64,000 nt of DNA from Pedobacter sp. ASV28 (GCF_016428855.1 NZ_JAELTN010000002.1:99785-163784); one strand, 5' to 3'; numbered from the stretch's first letter, positions 17,035-26,736 are shown. Translations and numbers: made by a program. Notes: generated by a model not told the origin, from the sequence alone.

Positions 17035-17805
17035 TTATTTTGTCGGCAAGCCCAAGTTACTGTAATCCCAAGCCCTATCGCCAGAAATTCCCCACTCACT
17101 ATCAATAGCGGTCGTACCTTTTGATTTGCCCCAATCTGTAGTTGGATTGTGAACGCTTGCCTTTCTAAAAAAGGTTCTGTTTCGGGTATCGCCTACTTCT
17201 CCTGCAATGGTCCACATGATATTGTTCCGGGCACTGGAAGCACCAGTAGTAGTTACCCTAGCAATTAGAGGGCTGCCAAATACATCAATTATTTTATAGG
17301 CGTTACCACTTAAGGTATAAGTTCCCGTAGCATCTTTTCTAAGCAGTGCAATAGCACTATTCCCGCTTAATTGTAATGGTATACTTGCATTAGCGTTTGT
17401 AGCACTAGTCGTTCCCCAAGTAATATCACTTTTTATAACTGTAGCATCAGCTTGGGGAGAAGCAATAACATAGCATTTCCCAACTGCCAAAGTATTTGTT
17501 AATACCAAGAAATTACCCGTTGGGAAGCTCCAATTTGATAGCGTGCCCACATCCGTAACCGCAAAATAACCGATGGCATAATTACTTAAATCTATATTGG
17601 CTTCGGTACCATTATAGAGTTCTACATAATGTGGCCTGGTTCCACCTGCTGCTGCATCGGTATTAATGGCCGTTGAAATTTCCGAAATCAACAAATCGCT
17701 ATTAGCCGTAGATGGGGTTGGTGGAACAGGGGTAAATTCAATTTCAGAAGAGCAACTGCAAACAATTGCCATAATGAAAAGTATGATTGGAAAATAGGTT
17801 TTCAT
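17035..17805 (-). CDS. Lipoprotein with a lamin-tail-like (LTD) domain
   Basis: 256 residues. A lipoprotein signal ends at Cys18 (AIVCSC), followed by a Pro/Thr-rich spacer and an LTD-type immunoglobulin fold: DLLISEISTA...PHYVELYNGTEANIDLSNYAIGYF, then WSFPTGNFLVLTNTLAVGKCYVIASP. The later part (NNIMWTIAGEVGDTRNRTFFRK) is also typical of extracellular LTD proteins, which often occur with secreted nucleases or phosphoesterases. It is probably on the cell surface. It lies 53 bp after the porin gene and 70 bp before the T9SS cargo gene. Confidence 0.85.
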   Translation of the reverse strand: MKTYFPIILFIMAIVCSCSSEIEFTPVPPTPSTANSDLLISEISTAINTDAAAGGTRPHYVELYNGTEANIDLSNYAIGYFAVTDVGTLSNWSFPTGNFLVLTNTLAVGKCYVIASPQADATVIKSDITWGTTSATNANASIPLQLSGNSAIALLRKDATGTYTLSGNAYKIIDVFGSPLIARVTTTGASSARNNIMWTIAGEVGDTRNRTFFRKASVHNPTTDWGKSKGTTAIDSEWGISGDRAWDYSNLGLPTK

Positions 17806-17857
17806 GTTTTTAATTTTTTATCTAAATAGTAAAATGACGTTTCTTTCTTTTAAGGAA

Positions 17858-19129
17858 TTATAAAAGGATTTGAACCGCGAAATTATTTATCCATTTTTTT
17901 GTACTAACTGTTGGCGAAGTGCTTTCGATATAATTGGTGTTGATACCTACTCTTAAAGCATTATTTTTAATATATTTATTAATGCCAAATGTTGCCCATT
18001 TTTGGTCGCTTACTTTTGAGCCAGCGATATCAAACTCTGGCTTTACAATGGCATATCTGCCATCAATGGCCCACCCTGTTTTAAAAACATAAGACGATTG
18101 TATATTAACTGCACTTCCCAGGTTATAAAACGTACTGGCCACTTCTGCCGTTAGTTTGTTCGTTGCCCCTGCATTGGTAAACAAATCTTTACCGGAAACC
18201 GTATTTTTAATATACTCGCCTATTAAAGCAAAACCACGGTTTTTAAAAGCAAAATCAACCACTATTTTTCTATAATCAGCTAAATCGGCCTTGCCTGATG
18301 CATTGTATATGCCCGATATCAATGCACTTTCGCTACCTATTGGGCTGCTTGCCTTTTGGTTGAGGCTGGCCGCTACGCCAATGGCCAGTTTTGGTTTGGG
18401 CTCCCTATAAATATCGTGGGCAATAAAAGCATTGTTTTTGATAAAATCGCCCAAAGGCATAATATCTAGCCTGCCGCCATATTTAAAACCAGAGCTGGTA
18501 GGCTGTGAGGAGAAAAAGTTCTGTCCTTCTCCCGTAGTTAAAGATACGGAAGGATAAATCCTCATCTTATTGATGTTGAAGTTGGTTTCTAAAAACAATC
18601 CTCCTTCGCGGGTAGCGCCTACAAAGTTTTGCATTAGTCCTCCATATAAAGTACCATCATTAGATTTTCCTGCAATGGTCTGTCCCATGGTTTGGGCATA
18701 GCGTTCATCGGCCATAGCCAAGCGGTTATTGGTATGGCTCTGTTTCTGCCCGAGAATCAATTTAGCTCTTTTGCTAATGTCATAACCAATCCAACCTTCA
18801 AGTATGGGCGATGTTCCTGTAAAATCGGTAACCAAACCTACCGAAACTTTATTTCTGGCATTAGTGGCCATTAAAGACAGCCTCACTAAATTTAAGCTCA
18901 TTCTGCTGTTATTGGTCTTTTTTGACAAGGAATCGAGACGGCCGAACTGAACTCCCGGTTGAACTGTAGTCAATAAATTGATTACAGTGCCTTCGCCCTT
19001 GCCTAACTTTATAAAAGTACCTTCGCCATTAATGTACACAAACGTAGAGTCCGCTTGTGCAAGTTGGGCCATCGCAGCATTATTTATGAATAACAATGCA
19101 AAGCAAAAGAGGAATAGTATTTTTTTCAT
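17858..19129 (-). CDS. OprO/OprP-like outer membrane porin
   Basis: 423 residues from the preferred ATG at 19129 (MKKILFLFCFALLFINNAAMAQ, signal peptide); the 13 codons upstream are not typical. The mature part has alternating beta strands, the LDSLSKKTNNSRMSLNLVRLSLMATNARNKVSVGLVTDF start and GWIGYDISKRAKLILGQKQSHTNNRLAMADERYAQ that resemble phosphate-selective porin O/P family barrels, with a hydrophobic C-terminal strand ending VQILL. It likely forms a substrate channel in the outer membrane. It is a paralogue of the porin gene upstream (19356-20714). Confidence 0.8.
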   Translation of the reverse strand: MKKILFLFCFALLFINNAAMAQLAQADSTFVYINGEGTFIKLGKGEGTVINLLTTVQPGVQFGRLDSLSKKTNNSRMSLNLVRLSLMATNARNKVSVGLVTDFTGTSPILEGWIGYDISKRAKLILGQKQSHTNNRLAMADERYAQTMGQTIAGKSNDGTLYGGLMQNFVGATREGGLFLETNFNINKMRIYPSVSLTTGEGQNFFSSQPTSSGFKYGGRLDIMPLGDFIKNNAFIAHDIYREPKPKLAIGVAASLNQKASSPIGSESALISGIYNASGKADLADYRKIVVDFAFKNRGFALIGEYIKNTVSGKDLFTNAGATNKLTAEVASTFYNLGSAVNIQSSYVFKTGWAIDGRYAIVKPEFDIAGSKVSDQKWATFGINKYIKNNALRVGINTNYIESTSPTVSTKKWINNFAVQILL

Positions 19130-19355
19130 CCGTATAAAATTTGTTTTCGTTTGTGATGAAGCTGCCATGATTTAATTATTCTACTGTGTGATTTTGAAAA
19201 TCATAGCGGTTTCATCTGTTTAAATTTATTATGGTGTGTTTACCGGTTTTAACTGCGTTTTTCAATTTGTATCTATTCTCTCAATGGATCTCAAGAACGA
19301 TTCGCTTAGTTAATGACCTTGTAAACTCGGTTTCATTTGTAATTATTTTTTAGCA

Positions 19356-20714
19356 TTATAACTGAATGGTAAATTGCACCTGACTATAATAAGTGCCATT
19401 TTGAGTGCTTGTTTTTAGGGCTTCCCTTAATTGGTTATAACCAAGTTCAAACTGTATTTTCAAGCTGTTTCCCGATAGATATTTGGTGGTAACGAAAGTG
19501 TAGCTCCTATCGTAGTCGGCAAAGGCCGCCGTAATATTGTTCTCTTTTAAAGTAGAATATCTTGCGCCCATAGCCCAATTAGAAGGGAATAGGTAACCCG
19601 CTTGTACATTAAAACCTCTACCTAGGTTTAACCTTGATAGCACCTTATCTTTTGTTTGTTCTGCTGTTTGCGCGGCAGGATAGGTGATAAACGATCCATC
19701 CAACCTAAACTCACCAGCAATATTGTTCGGAACGGTCGCTCTTGTAGCCACAAAGCTTCCCATAGAATACCAACCGTTATACTTGAACAAATAATCTGTT
19801 CCAAATTTTGTATAGCTTGGCAACAATACATTACGGTCGGCATCACCATATAACCAACGGCCACCATTGGTTCCTTTAGCAGATGTGGCTCCATCATTAT
19901 AACTGTATACCAACCCAATAACCAGCTTTGGTTTCTCTTCCCTATACAAATCATCCATATAAAATTCGCCCGCACGTGAAAATTTATCGAATGGCAGATA
20001 ATCTAGGCGGATGCCATATTTAAAGCCACCAAAGTTTTTTTGTAAGGCACTTCTACTGTCTCCGGTGGTAACAGATAAATATGATTTTATCAGGTTGGTT
20101 CCTCCCAACCTATAATTTCCTTTATACCTCACGCCAAAATCAAAGATGGCATCAAATGCATCGGATACTAAACTTCTATCAATAAAACCAATACTTTCCC
20201 CCTCTATTCTGGTTTCCCTCCCATCTACATAATCGGCCCTTAAACCGAAATTAAAACTGTGTGTCCGATTAGGTCTATATTCTATATTAGCCTCTTGCAG
20301 CACGGTATTAAAAGACCGATTTCCCGTAGTTGTACTTGCATAGTTAGTCGCAAAATTCAACCTTGCAGATAAACTTATTTTGTTTTCGAACAAGTTTGAA
20401 AACACATTTAGCCTAGCTCTATTTATCGCAAACGTGGAGTTTGGCGCCGATAAGTTTTTATTGATTGAATTGACCAGATAAAGTGTTTGTAGCGAAGGGC
20501 TAAGGTTGAAATTTCCTTTTCCAGAAATAAATGTAATGCCATCGCCTAACAGGTACCCTTTCTTTATCCTTAAAATATGCACATTCTCTGAAGACTCATT
20601 AGGTGTATAGGTGGTATCTCTTTGATAACGCTCATCTTCTTGTGCTAAGGCATATTGAAACATACACATGCAGAAACATGTACATATTACCTTTATAATT
20701 TTTGCTCGGTTCAT
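19356..20714 (-). CDS. Second OprO/OprP-like outer membrane porin
   Basis: 452 residues from ATG 20714 (MNRAKIIKVICTCFCMCMFQYALAQ, a Cys-rich signal peptide); the longer frame to 20804 overlaps the hydrolase gene and is rejected. The sequence has NLSPSLQTLYLVN, FAINRARLNVFSNLFENKISLSARLNF and GYLFPSNWAMGARYS, with barrel-type alternation and a C-terminal YSQVQFTIQL strand. It starts 13 bp after the hydrolase stop, so these two are one operon. It is a paralogue of the next porin. The 227-bp gap that follows holds no gene and may carry a separate promoter. Confidence 0.8.
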   Translation of the reverse strand: MNRAKIIKVICTCFCMCMFQYALAQEDERYQRDTTYTPNESSENVHILRIKKGYLLGDGITFISGKGNFNLSPSLQTLYLVNSINKNLSAPNSTFAINRARLNVFSNLFENKISLSARLNFATNYASTTTGNRSFNTVLQEANIEYRPNRTHSFNFGLRADYVDGRETRIEGESIGFIDRSLVSDAFDAIFDFGVRYKGNYRLGGTNLIKSYLSVTTGDSRSALQKNFGGFKYGIRLDYLPFDKFSRAGEFYMDDLYREEKPKLVIGLVYSYNDGATSAKGTNGGRWLYGDADRNVLLPSYTKFGTDYLFKYNGWYSMGSFVATRATVPNNIAGEFRLDGSFITYPAAQTAEQTKDKVLSRLNLGRGFNVQAGYLFPSNWAMGARYSTLKENNITAAFADYDRSYTFVTTKYLSGNSLKIQFELGYNQLREALKTSTQNGTYYSQVQFTIQL

Positions 20715-20727
20715 TATTAAGTTTTTA

Positions 20728-21612
20728 TTATTGGATATCCATAAAGAAATTAGCGAATGCAAATTTTCCCATGTTCCCATTATCGTGACCCACATTTGGC
20801 ACATAAATTTCTGTCCAGTTAAATGGCAGTTTCATTTCATCAGCCTTGGCTTTGGCCGTTTTAAAATAGTATTGCCCACGCTCAAAACGGGTATGACCTT
20901 GGGCTTCTGCGTCTTTACTCGTATTATAAGTGTTATCGTCTGTTTTGGTGTCTGCCATTCCTGCCAATACAAATACCTTGGTCGCGAAAAAATTGGAAAG
21001 AAGGCTATTATCCACTGGTGTATTTTTTATCCCGTAAGGAAAATCTATATTTTGATCTGGAAGTGTGTACCAACCAGCATTTGCAATAGCCACTTTAATT
21101 ACCCTGGGTTTATTTACGAACATCATAAAACGATGTACAAATTGTGCGCCTGCCGAGTGTCCATATAAATAATAAGCGGTGTTGGTACTTTTGGTTTGCG
21201 CTACCACGTAATCAAAAAGTGGTTCGATCAAAGAGAAGCTCCATTTTTCTGGAGCGTTAAAGTTTTTTTTGTTCTTGTCATAGACATTTCCCAAGTTGTA
21301 AGCCTCTGCACCACGGTAATCTTCCTGATCAAATTCTGGCGCAATAATTTTACAACCAAATACCGTAGCGGCATTAATCAAGTTATCTGTATAGGCAGAC
21401 GCATCCCTATTAGCCCCATGTAACATTACTACAATAGGCATATCGGGCGCATTAGCCTTAGGACTGTAGTAAAAAACCTTTATCGGGCTTTTAAGCTTAC
21501 CCTTGTTGTCAAAATAAAACACCTGCTTGCCAACACTATTATTGTTGATTTGAGCATTTGAAAATTTAGCTTCAGAGAAGAGCAATACCAGAAGACAAAA
21601 GATATATTTCAT
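20728..21612 (-). CDS. Exported alpha/beta hydrolase (esterase-like)
   Basis: 294 residues from ATG 21612 ([21 protein letters not shown], signal peptide). Alpha/beta hydrolase marks are the oxyanion HG ([11 protein letters not shown]), the nucleophile elbow GHSAGAQ (Ser), a plausible acid in [10 protein letters not shown] and a catalytic His in NVGHDNGN. It is predicted periplasmic or surface-located; relatives include feruloyl, carbohydrate and polyester esterases. It heads an operon with the porin 13 bp downstream, suggesting release of a small product taken up by the porin. Substrate unknown. Confidence 0.85.
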   Translation of the reverse strand: MKYIFCLLVLLFSEAKFSNAQINNNSVGKQVFYFDNKGKLKSPIKVFYYSPKANAPDMPIVVMLHGANRDASAYTDNLINAATVFGCKIIAPEFDQEDYRGAEAYNLGNVYDKNKKNFNAPEKWSFSLIEPLFDYVVAQTKSTNTAYYLYGHSAGAQFVHRFMMFVNKPRVIKVAIANAGWYTLPDQNIDFPYGIKNTPVDNSLLSNFFATKVFVLAGMADTKTDDNTYNTSKDAEAQGHTRFERGQYYFKTAKAKADEMKLPFNWTEIYVPNVGHDNGNMGKFAFANFFMDIQ

Positions 21613-21728
21613 AACATTATATATTTTATTGGTTAATAAATATTTGCCCATACCCATGGTAGAGCAGATATAAAGTTCTTATAAATTTTAAAAACAGGTT
21701 GGCTTATTACTGCATTTTATTACTCGTT

Positions 21729-22967
21729 CTATTTATTTTCAACCATTAGCTTATACTGTTCCACATCGATTTCTTTCTCGCTTTTTGAAACAACTACCGC
21801 AGCCACTGTATTACCTATTACATTGATCAGGGCCCTACCTTCGCTCATAAAACGGTCTACACCTACCAGTAAGGCCATGCCCTCGAGAGGAATGATATTT
21901 AATATGGTTAAGGTAGATGTTAGGACCAAAAACCCGCTTCCCGTTACACCTGCGGCCCCTTTACTGGTCAATAGCAAAATACCGATTACGGTGAGCTCTT
22001 GTCCCAGTGTTAAATCAACATGAAATACCTGAGCCAGAAATATGATGGCAAGGCTTAAATAAATACTGGTACCATCCAGATTAAAGCTATACCCTGCGGG
22101 GATAATTAAATTTACCACGTTGCGGCTGCACCCTGCTTTTTCCAGTTTTTCCATGATGTTTGGTAAAACGGCCTCGCTACTGCTAGAGCCAAGTACAATA
22201 AGGAGTTCTGCTTTGATATAGCCTAACAGTTTCCACAGGCTAAAACCATTGAATTTTAAGATTAGATAAAGTACGATAAAAATAAAGGCCAATCCTGTAA
22301 TATAGAAGGTAACCAACAGCTTCCCTAATACAAATAAGGTAGAAAAGCCATACTTACCTATGGTATAGGCCATACCGCCGAAAGCACCAATTGGAGACAG
22401 CTTGATGACCATGTGCAGGATATTGAACAGGATTTTGTTGATCTTTTCGAAACCTGCAATTACCGACGAGCCTTTTTCGCCCATTTTGGCCAGTGCCACC
22501 GCAAATAAAATTCCAAAGAAGAGCACTTGTATAATATCACCTTTTGCGAAAGCCCCAATGACATTTTCGGGCACGATATGTTTGATAAATTCCCGCCAAT
22601 CAATTCCTGCAGAAGCAGCAGTATTTAAGGCGGTGTCTGTATGAGCTGCTGTATGTTTTACCCCACTTCCTGGCTTAATCAGGTTACCAGTTATCAACCC
22701 TATTACAATGGCACCCGTAGTAACCAGCTCAAAATAGATTAGGCCTTTTATCCCTACACGCCCAACTTTTTTTAAATCGCCCGCGCCGGCAATACCCAGA
22801 ACAATACTGACGAAAATCACCGGAGCGATAATCATCTTGATCATATTAATGAACATATCGGCCATTAGCTTGGCCGTTGCAGAAAAACCAGAAAAAAAGT
22901 GGCCAACAATTATTCCTAATACAATAGCGATCAGGACCTGTACATACAAGATTCTAAGATACTTCAA
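21729..22967 (-). CDS. dctA: Dicarboxylate/amino acid:cation symporter, DctA-like
   Basis: 412 residues, eight-segment plus two-hairpin architecture of the DAACS family. Diagnostic parts are SSSSEAVLP (hairpin 1), AGYSFNLDGTSIYL (segment 7, the DctA version) and TSKGAAGVTGSGFLVL (hairpin 2). It should import C4-dicarboxylates such as succinate, fumarate and malate with protons or sodium. The gene precedes the hydrolase by 117 bp on the same strand. Two regulatory-looking repeats occur in its 5' region (see 23010 and 23137). Confidence 0.92.
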   Translation of the reverse strand: MKYLRILYVQVLIAIVLGIIVGHFFSGFSATAKLMADMFINMIKMIIAPVIFVSIVLGIAGAGDLKKVGRVGIKGLIYFELVTTGAIVIGLITGNLIKPGSGVKHTAAHTDTALNTAASAGIDWREFIKHIVPENVIGAFAKGDIIQVLFFGILFAVALAKMGEKGSSVIAGFEKINKILFNILHMVIKLSPIGAFGGMAYTIGKYGFSTLFVLGKLLVTFYITGLAFIFIVLYLILKFNGFSLWKLLGYIKAELLIVLGSSSSEAVLPNIMEKLEKAGCSRNVVNLIIPAGYSFNLDGTSIYLSLAIIFLAQVFHVDLTLGQELTVIGILLLTSKGAAGVTGSGFLVLTSTLTILNIIPLEGMALLVGVDRFMSEGRALINVIGNTVAAVVVSKSEKEIDVEQYKLMVENK

Positions 22968-23009
22968 TGGGTGTCTTAATTAAGTAAGATTAATATTTGG
23001 TTTACCAGA

Positions 23010-23035
23010 TAAACGGCAAATAGTTATACCGTTTA
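23010..23035. promoter_or_regulatory. Inverted repeat upstream of dctA
   Basis: TAAACGG (23010-23016) and CCGTTTA (23029-23035) form perfect 7-bp arms around a 12-base spacer, 43-68 bp upstream of the dctA start codon. It may be an operator or a 5' UTR hairpin; the regulator is unknown. Confidence 0.45.
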
Positions 23036-23136
23036 ATGCTTTCGCCTACCATTTAATTGTAACTGGCTTATACCTAAAGTTAGGGTGCTAAATGCTCAAT
23101 TGAAGCAGCCAGTTTGTTTTAGAAAATTTATTTTTT

Positions 23137-23168
23137 ATTTCGGAAAATAGCCTAAAAATTTCGGAAAA
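23137..23168. promoter_or_regulatory. Direct repeat ATTTCGGAAAA, two helical turns apart
   Basis: ATTTCGGAAAA occurs at 23137-23147 and again at 23158-23168, a 21-bp period, so both copies face the same side of the helix. It lies about 170 bp upstream of dctA and 180 bp upstream of the divergent gene at 23350. The spacing suits a dimeric response regulator or AraC-type activator. The rest of the 382-bp gap (22968-23349) is AT-rich; it also has CACGT-N12-ACGTG at 23297-23318. Confidence 0.4.
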
Positions 23169-23349
23169 ACATTTATAATGTTGAAAATCAAATACCTATT
23201 ATAGTTTTTCTTGACCTATATCGCTTAGCTTATGATGAAAATTTTAGCTTATTTATTGATATATTTAAGGTCACATAATCAAATATAAAGCTCGGGCACG
23301 TATAAATGTGAGAACGTGTTGAATTATTTAAGGAGGGAAATATCACTTT

Positions 23350-24510
23350 ATGGCATTAAAATCTGGAAAGGATGAAATTGAATATCTACTGCGACAAGTT
23401 TTTAAGAAATACGAATTAGAAACGGGTAATAAGTTAAACTTAAACACCAATCGTAGGAATTACGAAGACATTGCCAGGATGTTAAGTGCTATTAGCAATG
23501 AGCTACCTTATACCTCAGCAGAATTGGGCCATAGCCATTACCCCGAAGACCGAAGCGCTTCGAAAACCGAATACCCTTATTTGAAATATGATGTAACCGG
23601 TGGCCAGATTAAGGATGCTTTTAATGGATTGGTGGCAAAACCACGTTCTTTTCTTGTTGATGCCTGTTACATTTATCTATATGGTGTTGGAAGAAACAGG
23701 TTTGAAGAAAACATATTAGACCCCAATTTACTTGCTGACGAATCTGATGAGCAACCTAGCCGTTCAAAAAAATTATTCGCTAATAGAAAAAGTTTCTTAT
23801 ATGCAATCCTTATCCTATTGCTATTATTAGGTTATGCCATCTTCAAATGGATAGATATGGCCAATAAAATATCCTCACTAAAGCATGATCTAGTGATTAC
23901 GCCATACCAACCTACACAAGCCGAAATTGATAGCCTGGAAGGGGTTTGGATGGTTTATATAGGTTCTCCCCAGGCACGAAAATCTGATGGGAACCGTTTC
24001 CATAAATTTGTAAGAAATATTATAAATATTAAATATAAAGATGGTTATTTTCTGTTTAATAGGTACGGTGCTGGCTTTGACCATTATGGGTACATGCAAT
24101 ATGAAAGCCCAGATGTCATATCTATTCATTCTTATCTTAAAAACATTGAGAACAAAATCGAATCTCCACGCCTTTCCTTAATGCGTTTAATAGAGAACAA
24201 AAATAAAATCATGGTAATTTCTGCCTCTTGGAATTTTGATGCCGGCACAAACAATGACATTATTGGGATAAGAGAGGTTTATATTAAACAGGGAAAAGGG
24301 GGCGAAATAAAAGAAGTAATAAACACCGTTGATAACCACGCGTGTAATTGTAAAATCTTACTTTGGTCAAATGGTAAGGAAAAGAAATCTTTTTACCTCA
24401 GAAATGAGCTTCTTGATTCCATAAGCGACAATTCCCTGAAAAATTTAGTTGATGAAAACAGCATTTTACTACGAGTTCCTGATAGCGTTACCATTTTAAG
24501 ATCCAAATAA
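23350..24510 (+). CDS. Unrecognised single-pass membrane protein with soluble N- and C-terminal domains
   Basis: 386 residues. An N-terminal soluble domain of about 135 residues (EYLLRQVFKKYELETGNKLN, DIARMLSAISNELPY, GGQIKDAFNGLVAKPRSFLVDACYIYLYG) is followed by a basic stretch and one membrane helix (about 147-165, SFLYAILILLLLLGYAIFKW), then a beta-rich C-terminal domain beginning DSLEGVWMVYIGSP. The topology suggests transmembrane sensing with a cytosolic helical domain. It is preceded by a strong Shine-Dalgarno (AAGGAGG at 23330-23336), unusual for this phylum. No family recognised; possibly acquired. Confidence 0.8.
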   Translation: MALKSGKDEIEYLLRQVFKKYELETGNKLNLNTNRRNYEDIARMLSAISNELPYTSAELGHSHYPEDRSASKTEYPYLKYDVTGGQIKDAFNGLVAKPRSFLVDACYIYLYGVGRNRFEENILDPNLLADESDEQPSRSKKLFANRKSFLYAILILLLLLGYAIFKWIDMANKISSLKHDLVITPYQPTQAEIDSLEGVWMVYIGSPQARKSDGNRFHKFVRNIINIKYKDGYFLFNRYGAGFDHYGYMQYESPDVISIHSYLKNIENKIESPRLSLMRLIENKNKIMVISASWNFDAGTNNDIIGIREVYIKQGKGGEIKEVINTVDNHACNCKILLWSNGKEKKSFYLRNELLDSISDNSLKNLVDENSILLRVPDSVTILRSK

Positions 24511-24577
24511 ACCAACAATAATTAGCAGATGCGATGTTAAGTCTCACCATGGCATTACCCTGTCGCATGCATTTAAG

Positions 24578-25633
24578 CTATTGCTCTTCCTTAAAATAAA
24601 GCTTATAGCAATTCATTCCTTTTTCGGCATCGTAGTCTTTTTCTATAAGGTCTTTGTTTCCATGGATATAAACATGAAAATTCTTATCTAGCTTTAAAAT
24701 GGTTTTGAAGTCTTTGGCTTGTTTCTTTACGGCTGCGTTGGAAATATCAAAACTGTTGGCAATTTGTGTGTCAAACTCTTCCTCATAAGACTGCTTGTAG
24801 CTTTTAAAAAGATCTATTCCCTCTTGATTGGCAATTACCTCACTGGCAAATTCGTCCATGTCAAAGGTTTCTTTTTCCTTAAAATACTTCATGGAGCGGT
24901 TAAGCAAATCGATTTTATCTGTTTTTTCAACATCAAACTCTTGGTCTAATTTTTCGGTAACGAAGTTTTTGTATACATCCATTACATTTTGAGTTTGGTT
25001 ATAGTTATCGTTCCGAACCTTTAGTTTTAAGAACTCGTCTTTCCAATATACCGCTTCCGAACTGCGGTTGGTTTGATCAATGACCACAACTTTATAGCCC
25101 TCTGTTGCATCTGTATTGAAGATTAAGCAACCTTTATCTAGCTTATTAATGTTGATTCCTTCTTGCTCGTAACTAATGCCAAAACCACTTTGTTCTGGGT
25201 AAACCTTAATGTAGCTTTCCTTGTTCTCCGACCGGAAAATACCAATGGCATCATGCAAATCGCCCTCAATTTGTACATTTTCGAAGTAGCCTACATACAA
25301 TTCTCCTGATTTGATTTTTGGATGGTTGGCCACCTCAAACAGGTACTTGGCAATTTCTTTAGTATGCTCATGAAACAAGCTTCCATCTGCAAATACTTGC
25401 GATATGAAGTGATAAATCTCGTTCAATGCCAAATCATTGTTCGGGTGTGTAAAGCGGTATACTTCATTTACTTTTTGAAAAGGAGAAAGAAAATATTGCT
25501 TTAACAATTGGTTAAGCATTTCGTCTTGGATGTGCATAGATTTGTCTGAAAGCACATAATATTCTTCATTTGCTTTGTTACCAACGCGATGCACCGAAAG
25601 CTCGGCCAAATTAGACTCGAAAAAAGATACCAT
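24578..25633 (-). CDS. Nucleoid-associated protein, 37-kDa (NdpA/YejK) family
   Basis: 351 residues, soluble, acidic and helix-rich, with the family pattern of an N-terminal VHRVGNK, a central YVGYFENVQIEGDLHDAIGIFRSENKESYIKV strand region, CLIFNTDATEGYKVVVID, and a C-terminal helical part (EFDTQIANSFDISNAAVKKQAKDFKTILKLDKNFHVYIHG). Members bind the nucleoid; E. coli YejK is the best known. The biochemical role is not settled. It is convergent with the unrecognised membrane protein gene and stands alone on the minus strand. Confidence 0.85.
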   Translation of the reverse strand: MVSFFESNLAELSVHRVGNKANEEYYVLSDKSMHIQDEMLNQLLKQYFLSPFQKVNEVYRFTHPNNDLALNEIYHFISQVFADGSLFHEHTKEIAKYLFEVANHPKIKSGELYVGYFENVQIEGDLHDAIGIFRSENKESYIKVYPEQSGFGISYEQEGININKLDKGCLIFNTDATEGYKVVVIDQTNRSSEAVYWKDEFLKLKVRNDNYNQTQNVMDVYKNFVTEKLDQEFDVEKTDKIDLLNRSMKYFKEKETFDMDEFASEVIANQEGIDLFKSYKQSYEEEFDTQIANSFDISNAAVKKQAKDFKTILKLDKNFHVYIHGNKDLIEKDYDAEKGMNCYKLYFKEEQ

Positions 25634-25830
25634 AGAATTTAATTGAGCAGCAAAGAAACGAAGTTTAGCGCAATGACGGAAAGAAAATTTACCGAATGAG
25701 CGTATACTCTATATGAAAGTGGCGACATTATTCTGCTCAAAAAGCCAGTGATGGATCCATAAGGTTTTCTGCGCGTATAGATTCATCCGAATGACAAATA
25801 TACTCCGCGACAGCAGATTGAATTGAAAAG

Positions 25831-25855
25831 AAGGGCTATCGTTTCCAAAGCCCTC
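25831..25855 (-). terminator. Weak terminator after terC
   Basis: AGGGCT (25832-25837) pairs with AGCCCT (25849-25854) around an 11-base loop; on the minus strand the stem is followed by TCTTTTC. The stem is short, so confidence is modest. Confidence 0.45.
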
Positions 25856-25864
25856 CTCAAAATT

Positions 25865-26653
25865 TTATTTACTTTCTTCCTCTATCGGCGTATTGCGAAG
25901 CTTAATTGGCTTACTATTTTTCTTCTTCATTTTAAGGTTCAGCATTTCTACCAATACCGAAAATGCCATGGCAAAATAAACATAGCCTTTTGGTATGTGC
26001 TGGTCTAAGCCTTCGGCAAGTAACGAAACCCCAATTAACAACAGGAATGAAAGCGCAAGCATTTTTACGGTTGGGTGCTTATTCACAAAACTACTTATCG
26101 CTCCTGCAGACAGCATCATGATAATTACCGCAATGACCACAGCAGCGATCATAACCTCTATATGATCTGCCATACCCACTGCCGTAATTACAGAATCCAG
26201 CGAAAAAACGATATCTAAAATCAAAATCTGTACAATGGTTCCTGCAAAAGAATGCACTTTGGCCTTTCCTTCACCCTCTACTTCTCCTTCTAATTTATTA
26301 TGTATTTCATGTGTGCTCTTGTAAATAAGAAACAATCCCCCTATAATTAGAATAAGGTCCCTGCCAGATATGGCCAATTTATCTAGCCATTCCTGGTTGG
26401 TAATGCCAATCCAATCTCCAATATTAAACAAAGGTGCAGTTAAGGTCATGATCCAACTTAGCGAGAGCAATAACAAGACCCGCGTAATCATAGCCAAGGC
26501 CAAGCCCAATTGCCTTGCTTTTTTCTGCTGGTGCGCTGGCAGCTTACCCGACAAAATAGAGATGAACACAATATTGTCTATCCCTAGTACGATTTCCAAA
26601 ACGGTTAGGGTTAAGAGTGATACCCAGACTTCCGGGCTACTTAAAAATTCCAT
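25865..26653 (-). CDS. TerC family integral membrane protein
   Basis: 262 residues with about seven membrane segments. TerC motifs are LEIVLGIDNIVFISIL near the N-terminus and the repeated DIVFSLDSVITAVGMAD in the middle, each with conserved acidic residues inside the membrane. Members are linked to tellurite resistance and to manganese export or metal loading of exported proteins. The end is basic (KKKNSKPIKLRN). There is no ter operon around, so a general metal-handling role is more probable. Single gene. Confidence 0.9.
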   Translation of the reverse strand: MEFLSSPEVWVSLLTLTVLEIVLGIDNIVFISILSGKLPAHQQKKARQLGLALAMITRVLLLLSLSWIMTLTAPLFNIGDWIGITNQEWLDKLAISGRDLILIIGGLFLIYKSTHEIHNKLEGEVEGEGKAKVHSFAGTIVQILILDIVFSLDSVITAVGMADHIEVMIAAVVIAVIIMMLSAGAISSFVNKHPTVKMLALSFLLLIGVSLLAEGLDQHIPKGYVYFAMAFSVLVEMLNLKMKKKNSKPIKLRNTPIEEESK

Positions 26654-26706
26654 AAATTGATCAGTTATAATGGAAACGAAGATAAAGAATAAACTGTATT
26701 TTAATC

Positions 26707-26736
26707 AAAAAAGGGAAACTCTAGCTTCCCTTTTTC
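26707..26736 (-). terminator. Terminator after the small exported protein gene
   Basis: AAAAAGGGAA (26708-26717) pairs with TTCCCTTTTT (26726-26735) around an 8-base loop. On the minus strand a T run follows the stem. It lies 20 bp after the stop of the gene at 26756. Confidence 0.8.

Noticed and set aside
17858..20714. SusC/SusD-type polysaccharide utilisation locus
   Set aside because: The two outer membrane proteins are short OprO/P-like barrels without plug domain, there is no SusD-like protein and no glycoside hydrolase.
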